Assembly (NCBI GenBank): GCA_012861695.1 | Contig: JAAOOA010000343.1 | Span: 90,001-154,000, forward strand | Direction: 5' to 3' | Length of the DNA: 64,000 nucleotides | Source: Trematomus loennbergii | Lineage: Eukaryota; Chordata; Actinopteri; Perciformes; Nototheniidae | Shown here: positions 38,391 through 53,699 of the stretch, piece by piece | How the letters are laid out: each line of letters begins with the position of its first letter | Numbering within the stretch: position 1 is the stretch's first letter | Translations under genes and position numbers: made by a program | Notes under the pieces: model-generated | Told to the model about the DNA's origin: nothing | Databases searched by the model: none | Seen by the model: only the letters and a program-made list of their open reading frames with translations

Positions 38391-38931
38391 GCAGTTAGTG
38401 AAACAGTCTGCCATTGATATTGGTAACATTTCTGGAAAAGGAGTGGCTTATAATATGACCCAGGGCCCCAGAAAGGGGAGTTAGTGAAGGCGGAAATAAA
38501 ACGTTTATTTATTTTATTTCAATTCTAAGTTATTAGTGGCACGACTTAATAAAACTTGTTTTGATACATTTTTCTTTCAATATTTTTTTTATAAATGTTT
38601 TCTTATTAAAATAGTCGTATCATCTGCACAGCAATGGCCTCTGAACGCAGATATGAGCTGAGTGACAAACAAGGTCATTCATCATCTTCTTACTAATATT
38701 GTCAATCTGACAATAAGATAGGACCCAATGATAGAAACATTTAGCCTCTTTCCCAGAAGGCTAGCATGATCGCAGGATCCAGATTCATATGACACTATTT
38801 AAACATATCAAAACACCATGAACTCTTTACTCTGGAGTATACCTTCAGTTACAAGTTGTTACTTTGGACTTTCAGACTATTACTACAAAATATCAACAAA
38901 TGTTTGTGATAGCTGAGGCTGCACAGCTGAT
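38391..38931. other. Unassigned AT-rich DNA
   Basis: No feature recognised. Confidence 0.35.
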
Positions 38932-38935
38932 TTAA

Positions 38936-39423
38936 AGGGGACCTATCATGCAAATGCACTTTTGTACGTCTTTTATACATGAATATGTGTCCCCGGTGTT
39001 CCAGGGAACTCACCAAGTGTCAGAAACACAACCCTCTCTCTTTTCCTCCATACCCAAATCTCTAAAAAAGGGGCTGCAACGGATCTGATAAAACTGATCC
39101 AGATTTGAACACTGTCCTGACGTCAGGACGGTGGCACTACGGCTATTGGGCCAACTCTCCACCAATCAGGAGGAGACAGCCACGGCCATTGCCGTTCGAA
39201 AGCGCTGGAGACGCTGTAGTACATATGCCAGGCCAGTAGATGGTGCTGTTCTCACTGAATCTGCCCTTGCAAAAACAGAGCTAAAAAATGTCAAATTGAG
39301 CAAAATGAGGCATGGCTGAAATGCATGATCTGTTTGGTATTTTGAAAAAAAAAAAGTATAAATATGCCTTATATAGGTATGGTCCTACACTATATTATTC
39401 AAATATAGCATGATAGGTCCACT
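38936..39423 (+). mobile_element. TTAA-flanked MITE, family C, short form (488 bp)
   Basis: AGGGGACCTATCATGC at the left and GCATGATAGGTCCACT at the right are inverted, with TTAA outside (38932-38935, 39424-39427). A 16-bp palindrome GTCCTGACGTCAGGAC lies at 39114-39129. Sister copies are at 46.3 and 50.5 kb, inverted. Confidence 0.85.
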
Positions 39424-39699
39424 TTAAGGGATTTCAAATGAACTCAGCTATACCATCCGAACAATAAAATGATAGAACATGTACATTGATCTACTAATTA
39501 TATTATCTACACATTGTGATATGGGACGTGATGTGGTCATTTCACAGTTCTTTAAGTTTCTTTCAATGCAATCACTTTGAAAGTGTACTGTAAGTAGTAA
39601 TATTAATGCTTTTTTAAAGTTATTTAAATTCAAAAGTATATTAAACCAAAATGTGTAGTTATGTGTAGTACTGCCTTTTGTTTTTGTTTGTTTGTTTTG

Positions 39700-39778
39700 C
39701 CCCTGCTCTTCTTTGTAAAGCGACCTTGGGTCTCACGAAAGGTGCTATATAAATCCAAGCTATTATTATTATTATATT
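39700..39778 (+). mobile_element. LINE/SINE 3' tail
   Basis: TGTAAAGCGACCTTGGGTCT, then GGTGCTATATAAATCCAAGC and an ATT repeat: a common fish non-LTR 3' terminus. Confidence 0.6.
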
Positions 39779-42875
<3,097 letters not shown>

Positions 42876-43953
42876 TTAGCTTGATACTTTGAGTTTGTTT
42901 AGTTCCAGAAGGGTAGCGTGGTCAGGCTGGGAAGAGTGTACATTTTCCAGATTTGTTATTTCCAGCTCCAATTCCTTAAGCCGTTGAACCGATGTCCTTT
43001 TCAGATATGAACAGTGTTGAATGAGTCGACCTCTAATGACTGCCTTAAATGCATCCCACTCCACGGCTGTGTTTGAAACTGAGCCTTCATTATTCAGCCA
43101 ATAATCCATTATCTCCTTTTTTATAAATTCCAGGGACTGTCCATCTCGGAGTAGGGATGTATTAAATCTCCACCTAGTGGGTGGGGTTCTTGGCCTAAAC
43201 GAAACGCTATCCCGACCGAAGCATGATCTGATATTAAGATGTTACCTATGGACGTTTGTTCTGTAACAGAAATGAGTGACTTTGAGATAAGAAAATAGTC
43301 TATCCTTGAATAGGATGTATGTGGGTTGGAGTAAAAGGTATATTCCCTTTCCAACGGGTGGAAAAATCTCCATACATCCACTAATCCCAACTCTTTTTCC
43401 ATTGCGTCAATAGCTTTCCCTGAGGGTCGTAGTATACCCCGCCTATAGGTTTTATCAACTTGAGGGTCCCTAACTTTGTTAAAGTCCCCGCCTAATATTA
43501 TATACGAGTTTCCGAATTGTCTTATAGTATTGCTGACGTCTATAAAGAAACCAGGCAAGTCCGCTGTTGGGGCATATATATTCATAAAAGTACATCTAAT
43601 ACCATATCATTCAGTATCGATAGCTATCCATCTCCCCTCTTCATCTGATTGTTGTTTAAGTATTTTCATTTTGAGATTCTTTCGTATCAAAATGGCAACT
43701 CCCCTCTGGCTAGAGGATCCAGCACTATAAAAAACCTGTCCTACCCAGTCCCTCTGAAACAACAAAGAGTCTTTTTTTTCCAGGTGGGTCTCCTGCAAGA
43801 AAGCCAGATCCGTTTTTTTTTTTTTTAAATACAGTAAAATCTTCTTCCTTTTAGTGGCTAGGTTTGCACCCTTAACATTTAATGATGTCAATCTAACCAG
43901 ATCACCCACTATCCATTTCCAGATTATTTGACAAACTGCAACCAGAGCACACG
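42876..43953 (-). mobile_element. L1-like LINE, ORF2 endonuclease relic
   Basis: On the minus strand the APE-type endonuclease is readable in order. LTSLNVKGANLATKRKKI and DLAFLQETHLEKKD come first, then DWVGQVFYSAGSSSQRGVAI, MNIYAPTADLPGFF, YIILGGDFNKVRD, SRIDYFLISKSLI and ISDHASVGIAF. The linker MDYWLNNEGSVSNTAVEWDAF follows. A TGA lies in frame near 43604 and a frameshift near 43115-43120. No RT follows. Asn, Glu, Asp and His catalytic motifs are mostly present, but the copy is dead. The 5' edge abuts MITE family A at 43954. Confidence 0.9.
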
Positions 43954-43957
43954 TTAA

Positions 43958-44157
43958 AGGTCCCATGTCATGCTTTTCTGGTTATTACCCGTCCCCTTGT
44001 GTGTTATGAAGGTTTTTATGCATGTAAACGGTCTGCAGAGTCACAAACCCTGAAAGTACACCCTGTAGCGAGTAAAACTCTAACACAGAAAATACCTCCC
44101 CAAAACGCCTCGTTGGAGATACGTCACTGCCATTTGATTCTTCCATTTAGTTCCGGG
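43958..44157 (+). mobile_element. Family A MITE, one-ended fragment
   Basis: After TTAA (43954-43957) it starts AGGTCCCATGTCATGC and matches the inverse of the right about 200 bp of the 361-1222 copy. It stops at a palindromic junction. Confidence 0.8.
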
Positions 44158-44182
44158 TACGGCATGATGTCATGCCGTACCC
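44155..44182. repeat. Palindrome at a repeat junction, 13-bp arms
   Basis: GGGTACGGCATGA, spacer TG, exact inverse. It sits between the family A and TAC-rich fragments. Confidence 0.9.
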
Positions 44183-44413
44183 GCTTTGAGAACACTTTAA
44201 TGATCAATCATTATAAAACATATCATATATATTATTCTGAAATGGACCAATCTGCACAATCACTACTTTTGTATGTTTATTTTAATGGTGATATTTTAGT
44301 ACTTTTACTTGATTAACATTTTGAATGCAGGACTTTTACTTGTAACAGATTATTCCTACACTCTGGTACTTCTACTTTTACTTAAGTACAAGTTTTGAGT
44401 ACTACTTCCACCT
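44183..44413 (+). mobile_element. TAC-rich hAT-like MITE, right half
   Basis: GCTTTGAGAACACTTTAATG through ACTTAAGTACAAGTTTTGAG matches 4488-4677 closely. Confidence 0.7.
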
Positions 44414-44910
44414 TGACCTTGAAAGGTCAAAAGTTAAAGTTGTCAAAGTTGAAATACTTTGACCTCTGAGCGCAGTGCTCGGCGTTAACTCCATGCTCAG
44501 AGGCAAGCAGCAGACCCTGAGACAGGACATGGTGGATCATTGAGCAGCTAAAGAGACAGGTGCTTCTATCAGGAGTCCTTCTGGATCACAAACAGAGCTC
44601 AAACTAATACAATCATAGATTTACATTTAACAGCTGATGCTGCTCCACGTGTACACTCACCACTGTTTGCCAACATATTCTCTATAATAATGTTAAAGGT
44701 AATATAATATGTTAGGGTTTTGTTTTCAGTGTATTTCTAAGTATCTTAAAGACAATTCATTACAATAAAATTAAAGCATTTTGCTGGCATATTAAAATTG
44801 TAATTATTATTTGTTTACGTTGTGATAACACTGTATTCCCTCAAGATCAAGAGGCAGAAAAACCACTGTACTTGGTCTATGCTGACCTAAAGTCAGATCC
44901 TAGTGTGATA
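44414..44910. other. Unassigned AT-rich DNA
   Basis: No feature recognised. Confidence 0.35.
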
Positions 44911-44914
44911 TAAC

Positions 44915-45190
44915 CAGGGGTGAACATAACTGGTACGCAGGTACGCATGCTCGGCAACAATCAGAAATGCGTACCGTACTTGTGCCACAAAGCGCATTTG
45001 CGTACCGACGGAAATGTGAAGCTTTTCCAGAAGGCGGTTAGATCACCGGACGACAGAGTCGGTCTCCGTGTGCACAGACAGGGCTGCTGTTAACGTCGGT
45101 CTGTACAGCAGCCCTGCGCTAAAACAGCTGATCACAACGTTCACACGCTCCGCGGTCACGAAGCTCCGTACTCCACTACCCGCCAATCGC
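44915..45190. mobile_element. hAT-like terminal fragment (tentative)
   Basis: CAGGGGTGAACATAACTGG resembles a hAT terminus and the following CpG-rich 270 bp differs in composition from its surroundings. No second end was found. Confidence 0.35.
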
Positions 45191-45453
45191 CAAACAACAT
45201 TACATTAATCTGTGTATTTCTTGGCAATACATATATATTGCTACATCAAAACATCTCTCTCCGGATTGAAACAAGCTTACCTATTACTTTTCCCAAACTC
45301 ACATATATCAGAGTCAATACTGTATTAAAACCAAACTATTTACATTTTAAGGTCACTGCAACTATGTTTGAAATCACAGGGAAATAATCATAAAGACTTA
45401 ATCCATCAGCGACTTAAAGATGACACAAAGATCAAGAAGACCTTAGTGCTCAA

Positions 45454-45990
45454 CAGAGGTGGAAAAAGTATTTGGATCCTTTAGGTAAGTAAATATATTA
45501 ATAATACACTGTAAAATACTCCATATCAAGTAAAAGTATTGCATTGAAAATAGTACTTACTGTAAGTAAAAGTATGTAAGTATAATCAGCAAAATGCACT
45601 CAAAGAATTGGGAGTAAAAGTACTCATTGCAGAAAAAAACCCTAACATATTAAAAATAAATTAAAAATATGTAAATGGAGAAGCAGCAAATCCTTACAAC
45701 TGAGAAGCTAAAACTATGAATTGTTCTACATCAAAAAATACTGATAAATACACAACAATGAGCAACATGTATGCAATTGAATAAGAGTCAACCCACCAAT
45801 GTTTGACACACTTAATGGATGATTTGATCTACATCAAAACGTCATGTTTTAAAAGTTCATATTTTTTGTGCTTGAAAATCTTATTCTATAACGGAACTAA
45901 AGCTGTTGAATAAATGTAATAAAGGAAAAAGTACAATATTTCCTTTTGAATTGAAGTGTTAGTTAGAAAGGTACTTGAGTAAATGTACCA
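45454..45990. mobile_element. TAC-rich hAT-like MITE, right end eroded
   Basis: It starts CAGAGGTGGAAAAAGTATTT, contains CAAGTAAAAGTATTGCATTG, and ends near GGTACTTGAGTAAATGTACC without a clear terminus. Confidence 0.65.
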
Positions 45991-46319
45991 CAAATGGACA
46001 GAAGTGATGGCATTCTGTAAACCTTAGTGAACTGCAGAAGAAAGCTTTGTGGGGGGGGGTTCAGCACTGTCTGTCCGGCAGCAGCGCGACATGGGACTAG
46101 ATGTGTGTCACTTTCAGACACTTCCTCCATGTTTGCCGTTAGTGCCGGAGCCTGATGAACTCTGGCAGGCTGGCCTCCTGAGCTCTGATTTTCATGGAGG
46201 CCCGGAGCAGAGTTGTGTTTGACCGAGATGCAGGACGAGTCTCTGGTGATTCTCTGTAATAACATCAGTGTCAGCTACAGCTAAAGCTACTTCATAGTGG
46301 AAAGGGCCACATTTCTTAA

Positions 46320-47305
46320 AGTGGACCTATCATGCTATATTTAAATGATATATTGTAGGGCCATACCTATATAAGGTATATTTATACGTTTCTGTTTTCA
46401 AAATACCAAACAGATCATGCATTTTAGCCATGCCTCATTTCGCTCTATTTGCTGTTCTCCAGCTGTTTTTGCAGGGGCTGATTCTGTGAGCTGCAGCTGA
46501 CCACGCCCCCTGCAGGAGAGGGGAGCGTGCTCTGATCAAGTCAGAAGAGGGGGAGAAAAATAGATCTCCGTCCTCCGTGTTTTATTATATTATTATAGGC
46601 CTATAGAGTCGTTATTCATTTGTTTTAAAGCTCAATAAATAACAAAGAAGACCTTTGACCGGCACTTTTCTAATTTTGTCCGGAAGATTTAAACTTTAAC
46701 GGACATCTTGACCGGCGATAGAAAACCTGAAACTCTGCCACACGGTCCCCTCGTTCCTTGGAAGAGGCGGAGAGGTGGGTGTTTGTCATCTGCTGGTGGA
46801 CTAACCGGAGAGAATTACAGTGCTTGCCTCGACGGGGAGGGATTGCATTGAATTAAAGCAGCAGGAGCAAACGCTTGCCTCGGGGAGGGAGAAAAAAAGC
46901 CACAGCGGAGAATAAACAGAAGGGTAACCATAGCAACCATGCGCGGGAAGTCTTCTTCGCTGCTTTTGTGGCAGACTACAGCGCCACTTACAGGCCTGGC
47001 ATATGTACTACAGCGTCTCCAGCGCTTTTGAGCGGCAATGGCCGGCCGTGGCCCAACCCCACATTCCCCTGATAGGTGGAGAGTTGGCCCAATAGCCGTA
47101 GCGCCACCGTCCTGACGTCAGGACAGCGTTCAAATCTGGATCAGTCTGTATCAGATCCGTTGCAGCCCCTTTTTTAGAGATTTGGGTATGGAGGAAAATA
47201 GAGAGGGTTGTGTTTTCTGACACTTGGTGAGTTCCCTGGAACACCGGGGACACATATTCATGTATAAAAGACGTACACAAGTGCATTTTGCATGATAGGT
47301 CCCCT
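46320..47305 (-). mobile_element. TTAA-flanked MITE, family C, long form (986 bp)
   Basis: TTAA (46316-46319, 47306-47309) flanks AGTGGACCTATCATGC and GCATGATAGGTCCCCT. Compared with the 488- and 479-bp copies it carries about 500 extra bp (roughly 46500-46980), so it is the longer ancestor-like form. CRE-type palindrome at 47109-47124. Confidence 0.85.
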
Positions 47306-47309
47306 TTAA

Positions 47310-47563
47310 GCGAGATCACGGTTTAGCTGCAGGAGGAGGAACAGGGTTTAGAAAAAACGCAACGTGGGAAGCAAAGGCTAATTACAAATTCTGGTGTACT
47401 CGAAGGGCTCACTGTATGGATTGATGAGGAAGCAATGATGTGAATCGTTGGCTACAGCCTTGAGATAAACACCTACAGTGCCCCCCACCACGAACACCAA
47501 ATGAGAATCCCTCCAATAGACATCTACACATCTGAAAAAAGAGCATTGAAGGCAAAATGAGAG
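47310..47563. other. Unassigned DNA
   Basis: No feature recognised. Confidence 0.35.
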
Positions 47564-47566
47564 TAA

Positions 47567-48143
47567 AGCTCCTTACACACTGAGCAGTCGATAGATGTTG
47601 ATAATGTCGGGCCGTCGATGAGCGTTGTGTCGCCCTACTCAGATTGGTGTGTACTGCACCGTTGTGTATTTTCGGTCGCCGATTCGACATGTTGAATGGT
47701 AGGCTGTCGGGCAAAGGCCGTTGGCCAAAGAAATCCCTCTGATTGGCTGTTCAGCTTAGCGAATCAGTGCATGAGAAGCGAAACGGAAGTGAGGGACCCA
47801 AACAAACTATTAAGAAGGCAAATCTGAGATTTCATTTAACTCCAGCTCTCGACACAGGTTGGGGAAAGCCCCATGAGCTTCTCGCTGTAGAGTGAACATG
47901 GAACGCACACGCTATTTGTTGTTTGTTTATATCACGCTGTCTGTTCTTCTTCTCTTGGTGTATCACGCAGTCTGTCTTCCGGTTGTTGCCTCTTTTGAAT
48001 GACGAATACACACTACCGCCGCCTGCGCAGTTCGTACGTGCAACTTGGCCGTCGGCTGAAGTCTTTGCGGTGTGTTCCAGTGCGACACATGGCCGAGACG
48101 CAGGAGACGTGTTCTTTAGTGTCAGTTTGGTGTGTAAGGAGCT
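47567..48143. mobile_element. MITE I, Harbinger-like, TAA-flanked, 577 bp
   Basis: AGCTCCTTACACAC and GTGTGTAAGGAGCT are inverted ends with TAA directly outside (47564-47566, 48144-48146). The 3-bp TWA duplication fits PIF-Harbinger. Confidence 0.8.
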
Positions 48144-48379
48144 TAAGACTCTTACATAACTCTGAAATACCTAAGGACAGATTACTTATCTAATTGGCAA
48201 TGCATGTAAATCACAATTTACATTTTTAGCATGTTGGAGAAAAATGCAGTTCACCCCAAAAATTGGCCAATGTACTTAATTATACACAAATAATAAAAAA
48301 GCAAACCAAAAGGTACACCATCGATACCACACATAACTTTAAGAAACAAGAACATTATCAACCAAACAAAGGCTAAATA

Positions 48380-48870
48380 CACAGAATAGTGAAAATCAAA
48401 AAGACATTGGACCAAAGCCCTTTTGATAGGAACAGAATGCAAGCAAATAAAAAGATAGCATTGCAAAACAGAACAGCAATACTTGGAAAAACTAGTATTA
48501 TCAAAATTCAAGTCATCAGAAAATGTAATAAAGGAACATCCGAATGCTTTGGACAGTCCAATAACGATGGAAGAGCTACAAGAAGTACTTAAAACCTGTA
48601 AAGACTGTACTCAAATTCTTTAATTACATATTAAGATGTTGCAAATATTCCAATGCAGGTGTCTGCAACAGAGCATCATATTCACTCTCCATACTGTGAC
48701 ACATACACCATAAAACATGCAGGGGAAATGAAAAGCGTGCTTTGTTGACTTCAGGAAAGCTTTGGATGGGCTTTCTATCAATTCATGCAAAATGGTATTG
48801 GAGGCAAAGTATGTGAATACTCAGGAAAAGTATGTAATGTATCAATTGAAGAAATACAAGACTTTTTTTA
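48380..48870 (+). mobile_element. Decayed LINE reverse transcriptase fragment
   Basis: One frame reads ACFVDFRKALDGLSIN near 48736-48783, an RT motif A signature (FVDFRKAFD in intact elements). The neighbouring frame gives QNGIGGKVCE just downstream, as expected after motif A. Clade not determined; several frameshifts. Confidence 0.55.
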
Positions 48871-49218
48871 ACACTTTTAAACACGTCTATAAACCAATTC
48901 TAAAAACTGTTAGAACACTAAAAAAGCTAAGATGCTTCAGAGTCTTTTGCCGATTACTTAATACTGCGATCACAAAAAGAAGAAGGACTGAAACACTTCA
49001 ACATAATCGGGAAAAGCGGAATATTGGAGTAAATAGATAGATAGAACTAACATTTTGATATGTAATATCATGCAAATTCTTCAAGCTTAAAACCTCTGTT
49101 TATGTTGGGAGACATTGGATCATACATTGGAAATACATGTCACTGCTCAAGACCCACACACAGTGTATCTCTATGAAGATTTCAAGATATGCCATAACAT
49201 CTTCCAAAGTGCTATTGA

Positions 49219-49735
49219 GCTAGTGCTTTCATACGGTATAGTATGTACAGTATCTAAAGAAAAACACATGGGACTCAATGCCTGCTTATAGAACATCTAT
49301 GGTTTGGTCAAAACATACAGACAGTCCATAGAAACTCTTCAGACTACGGGAGCAGAGCCATTTCCCCTCTACAGTTATCAAAAGAACAATCTCATTTAGG
49401 TACCAATTGATCTAGTCAGATTTTGATCAAAAGAGAGTAGTCAAACAGAGGAGAAATATACCTGGAATGGAGCAAATAAGGAAATAATGTCAAAGTGATG
49501 CTATTAAATAAAACAAATTGATAGGGATAATCCATTAGGATATCCCAAGCAGTAGGACAAATAAATCCAATCCATAAATAAACTAGAGTGCTATACTTGA
49601 CTAAATGGACAATTTCACTGAGCCAACATTTAACCCAAATAAAAGCTCCTATAAAAACAGTAGATATTGACTGATAGACCGTTAACTCGACAATAAAACT
49701 AGTCTCCATGAGAGAGAACGGCTAGAAGGGAGAAA
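49219..49735 (+). repeat. Unnamed repeat unit, copy 1
   Basis: Similar to 53700-54115: CAATCTCATTTAGGTACCAA versus CAATCTCATTTTGGAACAAA, shared AATTTCAC...ATTTAACCCAA and TAGAAGGGAGAAAA blocks. Confidence 0.6.
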
Positions 49736-50508
49736 ATACCAGCGCTGAGGGGGAGACTGAAGAAGAGAGAGAGAGAAAGATCTGGTGACGCAGAATCCTT
49801 CATGAAATGACAGGACATCCTTGTGCAGAATGGGAATTGGTGTGTAAGTGAATCGATCCATTAAACCCGGACCCCTTGTCGTAAATGTATTTATTAGCCA
49901 TTGATAGATTCCTGGGGCAGCTTAAGCAGCGTGGGACATGAGTCATTAGTGACGGAGGCAGTCTGTCAATAACCTACAGCTCCGATACCTCTACATTTAG
50001 GATTTATTTCACAGCCACTTTTATTCCTTATTGGAAAGCTGTAACAGAGGACAGGGATATATGGTGTGGCTTTTTACAGATGTAGGATGAGTAGATGTGT
50101 AATGTGCAAGTGGAAAGGGCAACACTTCCTTATTAAAGGGCCTTAGGAGTTGACATGGTGGAGTATGGTTTGGGCTTATTCAGCAAAGGAGTTCTATACT
50201 TTCATCACAATCTTTCCAGCCTCTCTCAGTATTCTGCATCTGTTGGTCATTCCTCTCTCAAACAGTACGTAGTGTATCGTACATTAGTATCTAGTCCCTC
50301 TCCTGGGACATGTCTCCATGCTTTCATGTTCTAAAAGCTCTTTATTTTCTCATACTGCCTGTGTGCTCTTTTCACCCTCTGTCTGAAACCAGAGCCCAGT
50401 CTGCTCTGATTGGTTAGCTGGCCGGCTCTGTTGTGATGGAGGCTGCGCTCCATCAGGACCAACACCTCTCGCCACCTGAACAGTTTCTTCCCCTCCACTA
50501 CCGGCCTC
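49736..50508. other. Unassigned DNA
   Basis: No feature recognised. Confidence 0.35.
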
Positions 50509-50512
50509 TTAA

Positions 50513-50991
50513 AGTGGACCTATCATGCTATATTTGAATAATATAGTGTAGGACCATACCTATATAAGGCATATTTATACTTTTTTTTTTTCAAAATACC
50601 AAACAGATCATGCATTTTAGCCATGCCTCATTTTGCTCAATTTACCCCTGTTTTTGCAAGGGCAGATTCAGTGAGAACAGCACCACCTACTGGCCTGGCA
50701 TATGTACTACAGCGTCTCCAGCGCTTTCGAACGGCAATGGCCGTGGCTGTCTCCTCCTGATTGGTGGAGTTGGCCCAATAGCCGTAGCGCCACCGTCCTG
50801 ACGTCAGGACAGTGTTCAAATCTGGATCAGTTTTTATCAGATCCGTTGCAGCCCCTTTTTTAGAGATTTGGGTATGGAGGAAAATAGAGAGGGTTGTGTT
50901 TTCTGACACTTGGTGAGTTCCCTGGAACACCGGGGACACATATTCATGTAGAAAAGACGTACAAAAGTGCATTTTGCATGATAGGTCCCCT
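50513..50991 (-). mobile_element. TTAA-flanked MITE, family C, short form (479 bp)
   Basis: TTAA at 50509-50512 and 50992-50995. AGTGGACCTATCATGC and GCATGATAGGTCCCCT ends. CRE-type palindrome at 50795-50810. Confidence 0.85.
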
Positions 50992-51059
50992 TTAAACAAG
51001 GCCCGGCCCCCCCACTGACACTTTACCTCAGCCACAACGTAGACTCTATATGCACACAA

Positions 51060-51191
51060 TGTTCATACTGCTTACTGCACCTATTTCTTATTTCTGATTT
51101 CATATTTCATATTCTATACATCACTGCATTCTATTTCGCTGTAAATTACTGCTTTATTTTATTGCTATTTAACTATATTTTATTACAGTGT
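51060..51191 (+). mobile_element. LINE 3' UTR, left part
   Basis: The T-rich region (TGCTTTATTTTATTGCTATT) appears to continue at 52366-52475, interrupted by an unknown insertion. Confidence 0.4.
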
Positions 51192-52365
51192 CCTTAACCT
51201 GTTAAGCCCTGAGCCTGTTTTTCAGGTCTCAGGCTCGAAAATGCCATTCCCAGAACAAATGACCATATCTTCCCTTCTAAAAGGGTTAAATTAATAATCT
51301 TTATTCTCAAAGTAATTATAAACCTGTGAGTTGGATGTAGAAAAGTCAGAATCAATATAGATGTTTTTTATTTTAAAGAAAATTCAGATTTTACATAGTA
51401 AAAAACTGTAAATTATAGTGTCCGTCCAAAAACTATTTTTACAGATAGTGAAAACTACCCTTGGATGATGGGTTAGTAGACTAAAAGCTTTAGGAATCCA
51501 AAGTACAACATATAATAAGTACCCTGTATCAAGATTGATGCAAAACAAGTGAAATTTGACCTTTTTAGAGAGATTTAGCCAAAAACCCCACTTCTGGGGT
51601 CATTTGGGTGGATTTGACCTATCTCTGGCCCCCCTTGCTCGATTTTGATGAATGAAATATCTTTATAACCGCTAGAGCCAATGGAATCGAGGGAAAGTTA
51701 TATACACACCAAAACGTTAACAAATAAGGAGTGAGAGTGACGCGTTACAAAAACCGGAAGCTGCATACACTCTGGTGGCTACCATTAGCAGCTAACTTTT
51801 CCGCTCCGATTTTTACATAAAAAATGGAATTATGGATTATAAATAATTTTTTAAAAGGTACAGGTACATTATCAACAGTTGTAGCATTTTTTTTTTCGTT
51901 TTAATGCCATTGAACACGTCTTTTGACCTAATTGACAGCTACGGTGAGACGATCTGCCGTAAAAGCTCCGTAAAGGTACGTGTTGTGATGTCTGTGTTTG
52001 CTTCCCCTGTCGCAAGTTGGGATCGCTCAGTGATGATACTATACCTAAATAATCAGTGGAGTCTCAGCTTTAATCGGCTATATTGTATGTGCAGCTACGA
52101 TAAGTAATAGGGTATCTTTATCTTGAATTGTGTGCCGCAGTGCGTTAGAATTTTTCGCTCAGGGGTCATTTAGACCCTTCTTATGAGACTTGTGTTTTGT
52201 TTTGGTAAAAATGGTTCATATCTTCAGTTAGCTGAGATTCTTCCCGTTAATCTGGTGCTACACATTAATAGTTTCATAAATGTTAAGAAGCCCTGAGACA
52301 TTATCTCGAAAACAAAAAGGTGGGAGGGGTCCAATGGGGGGACCGCCGTGCTTAGAGGTAAAGAT
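51192..52365. mobile_element. Candidate insertion of unknown class, about 1.17 kb
   Basis: It splits the LINE 3' UTR. It begins TTAACCTGTTAAGCCCTGAG and near 52287 carries a similar TGTTAAGAAGCCCTGAGAC. No clear inverted ends, no TTAA at the right side and no long ORF. A piggyBac-type relic is one possibility. Confidence 0.35.
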
Positions 52366-52475
52366 TTTTTGTTTTATATTTGATGTATGCACCATGACAT
52401 CAAGTCAAATTCCTCGTATGGGTGAACCTACCTGGCAATAAACCCGTTTCTGATTCTGATTCTGATTGGTCAACC
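52366..52475 (+). mobile_element. LINE 3' terminus (CTGATTCTGATTCTGATT tail)
   Basis: CTACCTGGCAATAAACCCG then tandem TTCTGA. A second copy of the tail is at about 61155-61192. Confidence 0.65.
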
Positions 52476-53093
52476 ACTTAGAGAGGTCCTGCCCCTTAGC
52501 CCATCATGCAATGTGTTTTGAGCACTAGCCAATAGAACTCCTCTGGAGGGAACTCAGGGATGTTAGCCTTTGCACACCATGTACTGTACATGCACCAACA
52601 CCTATAGCACAGGACAGGAGAGGGAACATCTTCTCTCACTGTGGCCTAAATGGCCTTTGTTGTAGTTATACATCTATACTATGGGATCAGACATATTAGA
52701 AGCTTAGTATTAACCTCAGGATAAGAAGTGATCAGGACACTTTGGACTGAGAACATTGCATTTCTAATGCGAAATGATCACTTTAAACACCTGACCCCTG
52801 ACTTTGTGGGCCCCTGGTGCCATTCAATCATCCATTACCGTGCACATGTATGTAAAGCATATGTGATATGTCGTACATGAGCCACTGCTTTGGGTAGCTG
52901 AGCAGAGCCATGTAGCATGTCACATATTTATAACCCAAAATAGCGAAAAGACGGAAAAAAAGAAGAAGAATAAATCATTACTGGATCCCTTAATATTCAT
53001 GAGAAAATGTCGATGTCGAACTAAGTTTAAATAGTTTATACTGTCCCCATCATTAACTGTACATTTGAGATGAATAAAGCCTACGTCCATTAC

Positions 53094-53095
<2 letters not shown>
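52476..53095. other. Unassigned DNA
   Basis: No feature recognised. Confidence 0.35.
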
Positions 53096-53187
<92 letters not shown>

Positions 53188-53190
53188 TGT

Positions 53191-53237
<47 letters not shown>

Positions 53238-53278
53238 GTGTGTGTGTGTGTGTGTGGGTGTGGGGGGGGGGGGGGGGG
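53096..53278. repeat. (TG)n microsatellite plus 17-G run
   Basis: TG array with slips, ending in GGTGTGG and a 17-G homopolymer. Confidence 0.97.
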
Positions 53279-53483
53279 TCCTAATTAAGGGTCTGGGGTG
53301 CTGGGTCCTCCCTCTGGGCTTATTAGAGTTCAGGGTTGCGGTGAAGGTGTGATCCAAGGTCTGAAGAGACGCTCACAGGACAATTAGGCCCTACATGAAT
53401 TACTTCCACGGCCGAGTATCTCACGAATAACCATGTAGTTATAAACCCAGAGCCTGCAGGGACAGTGTTTCTCATTACAGAGA

Positions 53484-53695
53484 GCATCTCAGAGAAGGCC
53501 GGCATCAGAGTGTATTATATGGACATACACAGGCCCCCCCGAAGGGCTGCACCCAAGCCAGGGAAATGCATTTAAGCTACTATATTACATCTACAATGTA
53601 AAGGAAACTAATCCCTACAGACAGTTAATAAGATGCACACACACACATCTAAAAACAACATGCATGCACACACAGACACACAAGAATAGTGTATT
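53484..53695 (+). repeat. Local tandem duplication, copy 1
   Basis: AGAGCATCTCAG, AAGCCAGGG, ACAGTTAATAAGATGCACAC and CACAGACACACAA recur in order at 54117-54350. Confidence 0.75.
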
Positions 53696-53699
53696 ATTG

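Noticed and set aside
38128..38484. 118-codon frame with a Met-Gly repeat
   Set aside because: The repeat is the GGGGAT microsatellite and the rest has no family resemblance.
46875..47319. Open frames at 46875-47072 and 47008-47319
   Set aside because: They lie mostly inside MITE family C, which is non-coding.
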